64,000 bases of DNA from Oscillospiraceae bacterium (GTDB lineage: Bacteria > Bacillota > Clostridia > Oscillospirales > Ruminococcaceae). A program made the position numbers and the translations under genes. Each line of letters begins with the position of its first letter. Position 1 is the first letter of the stretch. The stretch covers positions 1 to 64,000 of the forward strand of contig JAQYLI010000042.1 in assembly GCA_028720105.1 (NCBI GenBank), written 5' to 3'. The notes beneath the pieces were generated by a model. The model saw nothing but the letters and a program-made list of their open reading frames with translations, did not search any database and was not told where the DNA came from. This document shows positions 32,566 to 40,648 of this stretch, in pieces.

Positions 32566-33480
32566 TCAGGCGGAAATAAGCTTCAGAAGCGTTCTTATAA
32601 GCTCGGTTATCTGAGGCTTGGAGAACTGTGCGTCCGCGCCGACGGATTTGCACTTTCTTATCATCTGTTCGTCGATAAGGGAGGAGAAAAGAATAACAGG
32701 TATATGCTTCAGCACGGGATCGTCCTTTATAAGCTTTGTAAGCCTGTGCCCGTCCATCTTGGGCATCTCGATATCGCTGATAACGCAGGCGATATTCTGA
32801 GTAATGTCCTCGGCGGTGCAGCGGTTCTTGAAGGTATTGACATAATCCCAGGCGTCCTCGCCGTTCTGGAAGGAGACCACATTCTTGAAGCCTGTGTCCG
32901 CAAGGGTGCTTGTAATCATCTTGTTGAGGAATGGAGAATCGTCCGCAACCACAATGCGCTTGTTACCTGCGTCAATGCTTGCCTTGTCAACGCTGCTGAG
33001 ACCTGTGGTGTCGATACCGTTGCTGCGGTTAAGGTCGGCAACTATCTTTTCAAAATCAAGTATCATAAGAATTTTGCCGTTTATCTTTGCAACGCCTGTG
33101 GAAATTCCCATTCCGTCCTGTCCCCCCGAAACTGCGGGAGGCTCGACAATATCCGACCAGGAAATTGTCTGGAAGCCCTTTACCGCCGTTACGTGGAACG
33201 CCACCACCATCTGGTTGAACTGGCATACGATAAAGGTTTTCCTTGAATTTGTCTGGGGAACGTGGAGCACCTTGTGAAGGTCGATAACGGAAATAAGCTT
33301 GTCTCTGGGGATAAACACGCCCTCAACCACATCGGGACCGTTGGGAACGGGTGTTATCTCCTGATCGGTCATAATCTCGCTGACCTTGGCGATGTTAATG
33401 CCGTAGCTGTTGTTACCCACCGTATATTCGAGGAGCTGAAGCTCGTTTGTACCGCTTTCAAGAAGAATTTTTGTGTCCAT
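32566..33480 (-). CDS. cheV: CheV chemotaxis coupling protein (CheW domain plus receiver)
   Basis: A 304-residue protein. Residues about 12-160 are a CheW-like domain (LQLLEYTVGNNSYGINIAKVSEIM, GVFIPRDKLISVIDL) and about 174-304 a response-regulator receiver (IVVADDSPFLNKMI, phospho-acceptor Asp 236 in VISDIEMPKMDG, Lys in the FSKPQ loop). CheV couples chemoreceptors to the CheA kinase and aids adaptation when phosphorylated by CheA. It starts at 33480 behind GAAAGGCGGTTACAT. No other chemotaxis gene is in the window, so it is a stand-alone locus; it implies a CheA system elsewhere. Confidence 0.95.
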   Translation of the reverse strand: MDTKILLESGTNELQLLEYTVGNNSYGINIAKVSEIMTDQEITPVPNGPDVVEGVFIPRDKLISVIDLHKVLHVPQTNSRKTFIVCQFNQMVVAFHVTAVKGFQTISWSDIVEPPAVSGGQDGMGISTGVAKINGKILMILDFEKIVADLNRSNGIDTTGLSSVDKASIDAGNKRIVVADDSPFLNKMITSTLADTGFKNVVSFQNGEDAWDYVNTFKNRCTAEDITQNIACVISDIEMPKMDGHRLTKLIKDDPVLKHIPVILFSSLIDEQMIRKCKSVGADAQFSKPQITELIRTLLKLISA

Positions 33481-33584
33481 ATATGTAACCGCCTTTCGGA
33501 GATATTCCTTTTATTCATTTTATCACAAAACTCAAAAGCATTTGTTAATTTTTTGAAAACATTGTTTAAAATGCATAAAACATA

Positions 33585-34766
33585 TTATTTATCAGTGGTC
33601 TCGGCTATAACAATTGCCTGCTGTTCCAGTTCGTAAAAACGGGTCTCGAAATCTTCCATTTTAAAAGAAACAATTCCGTAAAGAGGGTCGTTCAGGTATA
33701 CGCACTTCTTTTTCATATCGTAGCCTGTGAGCAGAACGCAGTGCTCGTTGCCCGTCCAGGTAACAGTATTTCCCGTTTTGCTGTCTGTCCAGGAGGGCCC
33801 CTCAAAGGTGGGGAGCATTTTATTTGAAGCCCATACGATCACGGGATAGCCCATATCCGTATAAGCATACAGCGCTTGGGGAGTGCAGCCCGAGGCATTT
33901 ATTACGTCAAAGCTTCTTGAAGAAACGGTGTCAAAGAATTTTTCCGCGCACTTTACGATAACGTCTGCATAGCAGCCGTATGCATTGACCTCACGGGGAT
34001 CGCCCACGAAAACCTTGCGGTAATCGGCAGCGCGGTACTCCCCTTTTTCAAGGAAAACGTCCGCAAGAACGGTCTTTGAAATTTTTATCCCGTAATGATT
34101 TATCGCCATTGCAAGACTTGTGACCTCGCAGCCTGTGGGAAGCTCGGGCAGCTGCTTTATAAGGGGAACACGAAGGATCGCGCTTCCCGAAAGCTTCTTT
34201 ACGGGGACTGCCGCGTTAATGCTCCTTGAAGCAAGGGACGGCTCCTCCACGCAGCGGACGTCCACACTGTACTCTCCCGAGGTAAGACCCGTTATTTCCG
34301 TTTCCTCTCCCGAAGCAGGCCGCCAGATTCTTCCGCCGTCAATGGATATGAGGTAGCTTTTGCCCTCTTCAAAATTTTTTATTCTGACCGAAAGCCTGCC
34401 GCCGCTCAAAGTTTCCTCGGCATATCCCGAAACCGCAATGAATATCTCGTTTCCCGGGACAATCCCGCTTTTTCCTATCACCGCATGCTTTACCTCGGAA
34501 AGCTCCCCGTCACCGTACATCACACGGAGCTGATATGTACCGTCGGGGAGACTCGGTATCGTAAAGGGCATTTTTACGTTGAAATAGCTTTGCCCCCCGT
34601 CCATACTCAGACGGTAATCCGATTTTCCCCCGTCGGTAACAAAAACCGTAAGAGTGCTGCCTCTGACGGTATATCCGAAATGGGACTCCTCTGCAAAAGC
34701 GTCTGTCCCGAACACACCGCACCCGATAAAAAAGAAAACGGCGGTGAGTAATATTTTTCTTAACAT
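33585..34766 (-). CDS. Secreted C39-like cysteine peptidase
   Basis: About 393 residues. A signal peptide (LLTAVFFFIGCGVFGTDAFA) is followed by two short Ig-like repeats, each carrying an S-x-DGG motif (YRLSMDGGQSYF and YLISIDGGRIWR), and a C-terminal papain-like domain of the C39-like (peptidase C39_2) family. Its catalytic Cys is in LPTGCEVTSLAMA (about residue 213), the His in NEHCVLLTGYD (about 342) and the Asp/Asn pair in LNDPLYG. The start at 34766 has TGAGGT at 6 nt; an ATG at 34778 that overlaps the upstream stop (ATGA) is the alternative. It is probably coupled to the membrane protein before it. Targets are unknown; cell-wall or peptide processing are possible. Confidence 0.8.
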   Translation of the reverse strand: MLRKILLTAVFFFIGCGVFGTDAFAEESHFGYTVRGSTLTVFVTDGGKSDYRLSMDGGQSYFNVKMPFTIPSLPDGTYQLRVMYGDGELSEVKHAVIGKSGIVPGNEIFIAVSGYAEETLSGGRLSVRIKNFEEGKSYLISIDGGRIWRPASGEETEITGLTSGEYSVDVRCVEEPSLASRSINAAVPVKKLSGSAILRVPLIKQLPELPTGCEVTSLAMAINHYGIKISKTVLADVFLEKGEYRAADYRKVFVGDPREVNAYGCYADVIVKCAEKFFDTVSSRSFDVINASGCTPQALYAYTDMGYPVIVWASNKMLPTFEGPSWTDSKTGNTVTWTGNEHCVLLTGYDMKKKCVYLNDPLYGIVSFKMEDFETRFYELEQQAIVIAETTDK

Positions 34767-34774
34767 CTGAAACC

Positions 34775-35386
34775 TCATTTAACGGGTATTTTCTCCCATT
34801 CCCCGACTCTGCGCTCGATATCGCCCGAATAATCCGCAATGCGGAAAACGGCGGTGCAGGAGTCCCCCTCGGAATATATCATACAGGATATTTTCGGGTC
34901 CTCCGTACTCACATAGCTGTCCCCGTAAACATAATCGGGGATAACATCGGGGTCGGGATACACGGTCATTCGGATATCATATTCGGGATTGCCGCAGGAA
35001 AAGGAAATAAGCTTTGATATAAGCTCCTCGTCCTCCGCAGCTTCGGCAGGAAGAGAGAATGCGGCATAAAAGCTGCTGCCGTCAAAATTTTTATGAAGCC
35101 TTGCATATTTAAGCTCCGCCTGCAAAGATGAATCGGACAGCGGTATCTCGGAGATTACAGCCGCTCTTTCCTCGGCTGAAAAATCATTGGAGTACAGGGC
35201 ATAGGAAAAGTAAATATTCCCCTTGATAAGCTGCCAGCCCAAATAAAGTACAGCAAAAATAAGCAGGGAAAGAAAGGTGTAAAGCTTGTTTTTCGGGTCG
35301 GGTACGGGACGGGGCACGCCGTCCTCGTTAAGCTCGGGGGCTTCTGACTCGGAGGGTATTTCGTCCTTTTTTATCTCATCACTCAT
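34775..35386 (-). CDS. Membrane protein of unknown function, partner of the C39-like peptidase
   Basis: About 203 residues: an acidic, Pro/Glu-rich N-terminal tail (residues 1-33), one membrane helix (LYTFLSLLIFAVLYLGWQLI, about 35-54) and a 145-residue outside domain with beta strands (YDIRMTVYPDPDVIP, DPKISCMIYSEGDSCTAVFRI). I start at ATG 35386, 9 nt after GGAG; a TTG two codons upstream is too close. Its stop overlaps or abuts the start of the peptidase gene, so the two are probably made together. No family recognised. Confidence 0.65.
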   Translation of the reverse strand: MSDEIKKDEIPSESEAPELNEDGVPRPVPDPKNKLYTFLSLLIFAVLYLGWQLIKGNIYFSYALYSNDFSAEERAAVISEIPLSDSSLQAELKYARLHKNFDGSSFYAAFSLPAEAAEDEELISKLISFSCGNPEYDIRMTVYPDPDVIPDYVYGDSYVSTEDPKISCMIYSEGDSCTAVFRIADYSGDIERRVGEWEKIPVK

Positions 35387-35418
35387 TGGCAATTGCTCCT
35401 AAACACATAGTATTTTAC

Positions 35419-35447
35419 ATTATATCACATTTTTCCTCATTTTGCAA
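35419..35447 (-). promoter_or_regulatory. Promoter of the membrane protein / C39-like peptidase pair
   Basis: Minus strand TTGCAA (35442-35447), 17-nt spacer ending in TGTGA, TATAAT (35419-35424). Confidence 0.75.
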
Positions 35448-35508
35448 CCGTACAAAACGGTGATTTAACCTTATAATTGTAAATAAATTATTTTTTTCAA
35501 AAAAACCC

Positions 35509-35537
35509 TTGCCTTTTTTTTACGGGTGTGATATAAT
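35509..35537 (+). promoter_or_regulatory. Promoter of tRNA-Ser
   Basis: TTGCCT (35509-35514), 17-nt spacer, extended TGA, TATAAT (35532-35537), about 22 bp before the tRNA. Confidence 0.8.
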
Positions 35538-35559
35538 ATCATAGTCACATAGATGATAT

Positions 35560-35648
35560 GGAGACGTATCGAAGTGGTCATAACGGGGCTGACTCGAAAT
35601 CAGTTAGGGAGTGATCCCCCGCGAGTTCGAATCTCGCCGTCTCCGCCA
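35560..35648 (+). tRNA. tRNA-Ser (anticodon CGA)
   Basis: An 89-nt class II tRNA with encoded CCA. The acceptor GGAGACG pairs with CGTCTCC; the anticodon stem-loop CTGA-CTCGAAA-TCAG gives CGA; a long variable arm (GGGAGTGATCCCC region) marks tRNA-Ser; the T-arm is GAGTTCGAATCTC. Confidence 0.96.
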
Positions 35649-35649
35649 A

Positions 35650-35685
35650 AAAAGCGTTCTGCACTCCGCAGAACGCTTTTTGTTT
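35650..35685. terminator. Bidirectional terminator of tRNA-Ser and the glycosylase gene
   Basis: AAAAGCGTTCTGC (35650-35662) pairs with GCAGAACGCTTTT (35668-35680), loop ACTCC; U-runs in both directions. Confidence 0.9.
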
Positions 35686-36234
35686 TTATTTTTTCGTTTT
35701 ATAAACGTCCCTCGTGCGCTTGTCCGCAAAGCGCCGGAGGGCGTTTCTGTCCTTTTCCTCGGCATATTCTATCCCCACACGTCTGCGCAGCTCAATATCG
35801 GGGCGGAAGCCGTCGTCTGCAATGCATATCTCGGGATTTCCTATTATGGTGCTGCCGTTTAAGGCTTTGTCTATTTTCAGATATTTTGTGAGCCTTGCGG
35901 GTCCCTCGTAATTCTCGCAGGCACGGATAAGAACACCCTGGGGCTGTTCACGTTCTCCCGAAATGATGTTAAACAGCCAGTGCATACCGTAGCAGAGATA
36001 AACATATATCGTCCCCGCCTCACGATAAAGAAGCTCCGTCCGTGGAGTTCTCCCCTTTGAAGCGTGACAGGCGGTGTCCTCCTCGCCACGATATGCTTCG
36101 GTCTCGGTTATCCGCAGTACAAGCTCCTCGTCCCCGATTTTTCGGACGATAAGCTTTCCCACAAGGTCGGGGGCAAGCTCAAGGCAGTCCCTTTGGAAAA
36201 AATCCGCTCCCAGAGGCTCATACTTACTTTTCAT
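35686..36234 (-). CDS. DNA-3-methyladenine glycosylase (AAG/MPG type)
   Basis: A 182-residue base-excision repair enzyme of the Mpg family that removes alkylated purines. Family blocks are ADFFQRDCLELAPDLVGK, ITETEAYRGEEDTACHASKGRTPR (with the catalytic Glu in TEAY), and YVYLCYGMHWLFNI. I start at 36234 (MKSKYEPL) behind GAGAGACGATA; this overlaps the end of the rhomboid-like gene by 11 bp, so they form one operon. The alternative ATG is at 36249. Confidence 0.93.
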   Translation of the reverse strand: MKSKYEPLGADFFQRDCLELAPDLVGKLIVRKIGDEELVLRITETEAYRGEEDTACHASKGRTPRTELLYREAGTIYVYLCYGMHWLFNIISGEREQPQGVLIRACENYEGPARLTKYLKIDKALNGSTIIGNPEICIADDGFRPDIELRRRVGIEYAEEKDRNALRRFADKRTRDVYKTKK

Positions 36235-36934
36235 TATCGTCTCTCTCATTTCTTGACATTTTAATCTTGTTCCGCCTCATTTCACGGTAGAAGTCACGGT
36301 GCTTGAATTTGTTCACAAGTCCGCCGAAATGATCTTTTCCGAAAAATATGCCGTAGGTCAGAAAGGCTGCTGCCACCGAAAGCTGAATTGCAAGAGCAAG
36401 CATTGGGAACAGAGGATATAACCAGAATGCCTTAACGAAGCTTGAAAGTATATACACAACGTCAATAAGCGCCATCCACCTTGCCTCAATGGGAATTATC
36501 ATAAACATCATAAACTGATGATGAGGATTAAGGTGAGCGTAAACCAGAAACAGGGAGAAATACAGGAAAGAAGCGTTTGTATATCCCGTAATAAAGCCCG
36601 ATATTATGAGCAGCGCCGCTCCCAGCAGAAAATACATCGTCAGATTATGGCTGCCCCACTCGTTTTCCGTCTCTTTGCCGATGAAGTAATAGAAATATAT
36701 GGAGAACACTATCCATATAGGGCTTGACTCCTGTGGAAGCATCAGAAAGGTAATGAGCCGCCACACCTGTCCTTCGAGTATCGCAGCTTTGTTAAAACTG
36801 AGAAACTGGGATAACATTCCGTCGGAAAAAAGGTCGCCTATGAAGATTATCGCCATAGAAGCGGCAATATAGGTCATAAGATTATCAATGGCAATGTTTC
36901 GGAAAAACCTTTTAAGTTTGTATTTGAATTCCAT
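36224..36934 (-). CDS. Rhomboid-like membrane protein lacking the catalytic residues
   Basis: A 236-residue polytopic membrane protein with about six helices. The loop after the first helix (GQVWRLITFLMLP) and the segment IYFYYFIGKETENEWGSHNLTMYFLLGAAL match the rhomboid pattern W-R-x-x-T/S and E-x-x-W-G. The usual GxSG active-site serine and the late catalytic histidine are not found; the corresponding stretch reads ASFLYFSLFLVYAHLNP. It is therefore probably a rhomboid-fold pseudoprotease (compare derlins). The C-terminal 35 residues are highly charged and cytoplasmic. It starts behind AAAGGAGCTTTCAG and overlaps the glycosylase gene. Confidence 0.7.
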   Translation of the reverse strand: MEFKYKLKRFFRNIAIDNLMTYIAASMAIIFIGDLFSDGMLSQFLSFNKAAILEGQVWRLITFLMLPQESSPIWIVFSIYFYYFIGKETENEWGSHNLTMYFLLGAALLIISGFITGYTNASFLYFSLFLVYAHLNPHHQFMMFMIIPIEARWMALIDVVYILSSFVKAFWLYPLFPMLALAIQLSVAAAFLTYGIFFGKDHFGGLVNKFKHRDFYREMRRNKIKMSRNERDDNEK

Positions 36935-36965
36935 CTGAAAGCTCCTTTAATAGAAATATAATAAA

Positions 36966-36994
36966 ATTATACCACAATGCTTTGGATATTTCAA
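36966..36994 (-). promoter_or_regulatory. Promoter of the rhomboid-like / glycosylase operon
   Basis: Minus strand TTGAAA (36989-36994), 17-nt spacer ending in TGTGG, TATAAT (36966-36971). Confidence 0.75.
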
Positions 36995-37003
36995 GGAAAA
37001 CTA

Positions 37004-37032
37004 TTGCAAAAATCAAAAAAATAGGTTATAAT
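37004..37032 (+). promoter_or_regulatory. Promoter of the DUF1858 gene
   Basis: TTGCAA (37004-37009), 17-nt spacer, TATAAT (37027-37032). It lies back to back with the rhomboid-like promoter. Confidence 0.75.
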
Positions 37033-37071
37033 ATATTTACATAATTTTTTATGAAAGGTCGTTTTAAAACA

Positions 37072-37281
37072 ATGAGCTATACTGTAACTCCCGACTCCAT
37101 TATCGGCGATATCCTTGATACCGATATGGACACCGCTCCCTACTTCTTCGAGATCGGTATGCACTGCCTCGGCTGCCCCGCTTCAAGAGGCGAGTCCATT
37201 GCCGACGCCTGCGCCGTTCACGGAACAGACGTTAACGCTCTCGTTGCAAAGCTTAACGAACATTTCGCACAGAAGGCATAA
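37072..37281 (+). CDS. DUF1858 small CxxC protein
   Basis: A 69-residue protein of the DUF1858 / hybrid-cluster-associated disulfide domain family: TPDSIIGDIL near the start, then MHCLGCPASRGESIADACAVHG, with the conserved Cys-x-x-Cys, and a helical tail. The CxxC suggests a redox or metal role; family members are often near hybrid-cluster or nitrogen-metabolism genes, which is not so here. I start at 37072; an ATG at 37051 lies only about 10 nt from the predicted transcript start. It has its own terminator and biased codons. Confidence 0.85.
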   Translation: MSYTVTPDSIIGDILDTDMDTAPYFFEIGMHCLGCPASRGESIADACAVHGTDVNALVAKLNEHFAQKA

Positions 37282-37294
37282 TTTCTGAGCAAAA

Positions 37295-37330
37295 CGGGAA
37301 GCGGCGGTAAAATGCCGTTTCCCGATTTTT
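37295..37330 (+). terminator. Terminator of the DUF1858 gene
   Basis: CGGGAAGCGGC (37295-37305) pairs with GCCGTTTCCCG (37314-37324), one G-U, followed by ATTTTTATTT. Confidence 0.88.
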
Positions 37331-37348
37331 ATTTAGGACGGATAAATT

Positions 37349-38029
37349 ATGATACTTAAAGACAAACGGCTTCTCCTGTGCGCCGAGCTTGTGACGGGAG
37401 ACTTCATATGCGATATAGGCACCGATCACGGCTATCTCCCTGCTCATCTTATCCTTTCGGGAAAATGCCGCAGGGCAATTGCCGCCGATATTAACGAAAT
37501 GCCCCTTGAAGCGGCAAAAAGCGTTTTTAATAAAGAAAATATTTCGGACAAGGCGGAATTTTTTCTCTCGGACGGACTAAAAAACGTTCCCCTTGATGGT
37601 GTGACGGATATCGTCATTGCAGGAATGGGGGGCGAGCTTATTTCAAAGATCATCGCCGCCGACGAAAGGACAAAAAGCTGCGGCGCAGCATTTATCCTCC
37701 AGCCTATGACAAGGGCGGCGGAGCTGAGAAAATTTCTCTCGGAAAACGGCTTTGAGACCGACTGCGAAAAGGGCGTAAAGGAAGGCAGATTTATCTATTC
37801 GGTCATAAGGTGCCGATATACGGGAGTATGCCGAACTCTTTCCCCTGTCGAAGAAATTATTGGCAGACTTGATCCAAGTATTCCCAATGACAGGGATTAT
37901 ATTCTCTTGCAGTCGGACAGGCTTTCCCGCTCTGCCGAGGGAATGAAGGATAAATATCCCGACAGGTCTGCAGGGCTTATGGAAATATCCCGAAAACTCA
38001 AAGAAATGTGCGAAAAGGAGCAGCTTTGA
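37349..38029 (+). CDS. trmK: tRNA (adenine-22 N1)-methyltransferase
   Basis: A 226-residue Rossmann-fold methyltransferase that methylates A22 in tRNA with SAM. The SAM site is CDIGTDHGYLPAHLI, and IVIAGMGGELI holds the family's catalytic loop; ILQPMTRAAELRKFL is also characteristic. In Bacillus trmK (yqfN) neighbours the Nif3-type gene yqfO; here one extra gene is inserted between the two. It starts at 37349 behind GGACGGATAAATT and ends 1 bp before the next gene. Confidence 0.93.
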   Translation: MILKDKRLLLCAELVTGDFICDIGTDHGYLPAHLILSGKCRRAIAADINEMPLEAAKSVFNKENISDKAEFFLSDGLKNVPLDGVTDIVIAGMGGELISKIIAADERTKSCGAAFILQPMTRAAELRKFLSENGFETDCEKGVKEGRFIYSVIRCRYTGVCRTLSPVEEIIGRLDPSIPNDRDYILLQSDRLSRSAEGMKDKYPDRSAGLMEISRKLKEMCEKEQL

Positions 38030-38030
38030 T

Positions 38031-38972
38031 ATGGTAAAATTTCACATTCCCAATTTTATGGACAGATTTACGGGCAGTATGAATATGACCCTTATCGGTA
38101 TGATAAAAAAGGCTCCTCAGATGTTTTATGACGGCGTGGAGATCGCCAGCGTGTTTGACTCGTTCCCTGTAATATGGAACGGGGGAAGAATTATGGCAGG
38201 GTATATGGATATGAGCATCACAGAAAAGGTTGTACCTCAGTATCTCGGACGCTTTAATGCACTCGGCGTTCCCTGCCGTCTCACATTCACAAATCCCCTT
38301 ATCACCGAAAAGGAGCTTGCCGACCCCGTGTGCAACAGGGTGCTTGATATTGCCGACAACGGCTTAAACGAGGTCATTGTTTTTTCTCCCGCTCTTGAGG
38401 AGCATATCAGAAAAACTCACCCGAGAATGAAAATTACAAGCTCCACCTGCAAGCAGATAACAGATGTTTCGGAACTTAAAGCCGAACTTGAAAAAGACTA
38501 CAGCCTTGTGGTGCTTGACTATAATTTCAATAATAATTTTGATGTGCTGAATAACCTGCCCCAAAAAGAAAAATGCGAGCTTCTCTGCAATGCGGTGTGC
38601 GTTCCCAACTGCCCGAGACGGGGTGAGCATTATAAGTTTATCGGCAAATATCAGCTTGAGCACTGCTGCCCCCAGGAGCTTGAAAAGATACGGAATGGCA
38701 CAGCAAAGATAGAGGAATGGAAATGCCCTCATATGAACAACAACGCCTTTATGAGAAGAAGCTCCCCTCTCCACATTTCCCCCAAGGATATTTACACAAA
38801 ATACGCTCCTATGGGCTTTGTGAACTTCAAGCTTGAGGGCAGGGGAAATATTTTCCCCGACCTTGCGGAGCAGTATGTTTACTATATGGCAAAGCCCGAG
38901 TATCGGGATATCGTGAGATACAACCTGCTCTGCACCGCTGCAACAGCGGCAGGCTCGGGGCGGCAGGTTTAA
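38031..38972 (+). CDS. Unrecognised Cys-rich protein, possibly related to U32 peptidase-like TIM barrels
   Basis: A 313-residue soluble protein. It has a cluster of Cys/His: C182, C186, C190 and C194 in CELLCNAVCVPNCPRRGEHY with H200, then C212-C213 and C232-P-H234, which looks like a metal or Fe-S site. Earlier blocks (RLTFTNPLI, NGLNEVIVFSPALEEHIR, VVLDYNFNNNFDVLNNL) suggest alternating strands and helices as in a TIM barrel, and the Cys-x7-Cys-x3-Cys-P region recalls the C-terminal site of U32 family proteins. That link is tentative. It lies 1 bp after trmK and 16 bp before the Nif3-like gene, so it is co-translated with tRNA-modification genes. Confidence 0.6.
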   Translation: MVKFHIPNFMDRFTGSMNMTLIGMIKKAPQMFYDGVEIASVFDSFPVIWNGGRIMAGYMDMSITEKVVPQYLGRFNALGVPCRLTFTNPLITEKELADPVCNRVLDIADNGLNEVIVFSPALEEHIRKTHPRMKITSSTCKQITDVSELKAELEKDYSLVVLDYNFNNNFDVLNNLPQKEKCELLCNAVCVPNCPRRGEHYKFIGKYQLEHCCPQELEKIRNGTAKIEEWKCPHMNNNAFMRRSSPLHISPKDIYTKYAPMGFVNFKLEGRGNIFPDLAEQYVYYMAKPEYRDIVRYNLLCTAATAAGSGRQV

Positions 38973-38988
38973 GAAAGGACAATAGGCT

Positions 38989-39774
38989 ATGACAACGGTA
39001 CGTGATATTTATGAGTATATAGACAGCATTATCCCCTTTTCCACACAGGAAGGCTGGGACAACAGCGGACTTCTTGCAGGCGACCCCGATATGGGAGTTC
39101 ACCGCATTATCACCGCACTTGATATCACAAACAATGTGATAGACGAAGCCATTTCGGAAAATGCGGAGCTTATCATCAGCCATCACCCTGTAATTTTCAC
39201 ACCCCTTAAATCGGTTATGGCAGGCTCTCCCGTAGGCAGAATGATACGGGCAGAAATTTCTGCCATATGCACCCACACACCCTTTGATATGTCTCCTCTG
39301 GGAATGAACAAGGGACTGTATGAACTGCTTGCGGAGCCTCTTGGATTATCCGAAAGCTATATTTCCCTTGAAGAAACGGGAGAGGGACTTTCCGTGGGCA
39401 GGATATATGAGCTTAAAGCTCCCCTGTCACCCGAGGAAGCCGCAAAAAGAGCAAAATCGTCTCTCGGCTGCTCTGCGGTGAGATTTTCGGGCGGCGGCAG
39501 GGAGATACGGAAAATTGCCGTAAGCTCCGGCTCCGGTGGCAGCTTTGTACAGCTTGCTCAAAGAAAAGATGCGGACGCACTTATTTCGGGCGATTTCAAG
39601 CACGACGCATTTATCGACTCGGGAAACGAGGGCTTTACCATAATCGACTGCGGTCATTTCCACACCGAGCGGATATTCTGCGGCATTATGAAAAAGCTGC
39701 TTTCCGAAGCTTTTCCCGATATAGCAGTTACCGAAGCGAAAAGCTGCACCGACCCTGCAAGGTATATTCTTTGA
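38989..39774 (+). CDS. Nif3-like dinuclear metal centre protein (YqfO family)
   Basis: A 261-residue Nif3-family protein. WDNSGLLAGDP, ELIISHHPVIFTPLKS (metal His pair), CTHTPFDMSPLGMNKGL and, at the C-terminus, DCGHFHTERIFC supply the dinuclear metal ligands. Relatives have been proposed as GTP cyclohydrolase I type 2 or as regulators; the true role is unsettled. Bacillus YqfO is longer because of an inserted PII-like domain, absent here. It follows trmK and the Cys-rich gene in one run. Confidence 0.93.
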   Translation: MTTVRDIYEYIDSIIPFSTQEGWDNSGLLAGDPDMGVHRIITALDITNNVIDEAISENAELIISHHPVIFTPLKSVMAGSPVGRMIRAEISAICTHTPFDMSPLGMNKGLYELLAEPLGLSESYISLEETGEGLSVGRIYELKAPLSPEEAAKRAKSSLGCSAVRFSGGGREIRKIAVSSGSGGSFVQLAQRKDADALISGDFKHDAFIDSGNEGFTIIDCGHFHTERIFCGIMKKLLSEAFPDIAVTEAKSCTDPARYIL

Positions 39775-39802
39775 GGTAAAAAACGAAAGGAACTGATACA
39801 AA

Positions 39803-40648
39803 ATGAGCGGATTTATCTGCCCCGTGTGCCGCCTGCCCCTTGAGCGCACCGAACATTCCTATAAGTGCGAAAAAGGGCACTCCTTTGACATTTCCGCAAA
39901 GGGCTATGTCAATCTCCTGCTCTCAAAGGATATGAACGCAAAGCTCCCCGGGGACAATAAAATGATGGTAAACGCAAGAGCGGATTTTCTGTCAAAGGGA
40001 TATTATTCCCACCTTGCAGAGGAAATGAGCAGGGCTGTATGTGAAAATTTCCACGGTGGACTTATCCTTGACGCAGGCTGCGGCGAGGGCTATTACACCG
40101 AAAAAATTTACCGCTGTGTAAGAGAAAAAACGGACAATGTGAGACTGTGCGCTGTTGATATTTCAAAATTCGCCTGCGCAAAAACGGCAAGCCGTTTCAA
40201 GAGAGATGAAAACTGCGAAACCGCGGCGGCAAGCATTTTTCATATTCCTATGGCTGACGGTTCGGCAGATGTGCTTGTAACGATGTTTGCCCCATTTTGC
40301 AGGGAGGAATATCATAGGGTTCTGAAAAAGGGCGGCAGTCTTATTATGGCTATCCCCGGGGAAAACCACCTTTTCAGCCTTAAAGAAGCGGTCTATGACA
40401 AGCCCTACAAAAACGAGACAGCGGATTATGATATAAAAGGCTTTGAATTTACAGAAAGCAGGAAAATCTCCCGAAAAATTTTCATTGACAATAATGAGGA
40501 TATAAAAAGCCTTTTCTCAATGACCCCCTATTATTACAAGACGGGTATAGAAGGACACGAGCGTGTGAATAAACTTGAAAGCCTTGAGACGGAGGCTGCG
40601 TTCGAGGTGCTTATATACAGGAAAGGAAATGATACAAATGGCGCTTGA
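39803..40648 (+). CDS. RlmA-like 23S rRNA (guanine-N1)-methyltransferase
   Basis: A 281-residue enzyme. The N-terminus has a zinc-binding motif typical of RlmA (CPVCRLPL ... YKCEKGHSFDISAKGYVNLL) and a class I SAM-binding core (ILDAGCGEGYYTE, about residues 95-108). RlmA(I/II) methylate G745 or G748 in helix 35 of 23S rRNA; the latter affects tylosin sensitivity. Which position is hit cannot be told by eye. It starts at 39803 behind GAAAGGAACTGATACAA and its stop overlaps the start of rqcH by 11 bp. Confidence 0.85.
   Translation: MSGFICPVCRLPLERTEHSYKCEKGHSFDISAKGYVNLLLSKDMNAKLPGDNKMMVNARADFLSKGYYSHLAEEMSRAVCENFHGGLILDAGCGEGYYTEKIYRCVREKTDNVRLCAVDISKFACAKTASRFKRDENCETAAASIFHIPMADGSADVLVTMFAPFCREEYHRVLKKGGSLIMAIPGENHLFSLKEAVYDKPYKNETADYDIKGFEFTESRKISRKIFIDNNEDIKSLFSMTPYYYKTGIEGHERVNKLESLETEAAFEVLIYRKGNDTNGA

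Noticed and set aside
32401-33246. 281-codon plus-strand frame opposite cheV
   Set aside because: cheV on the other strand has full domain structure; this frame is a shadow that starts inside the ABC exporter gene.
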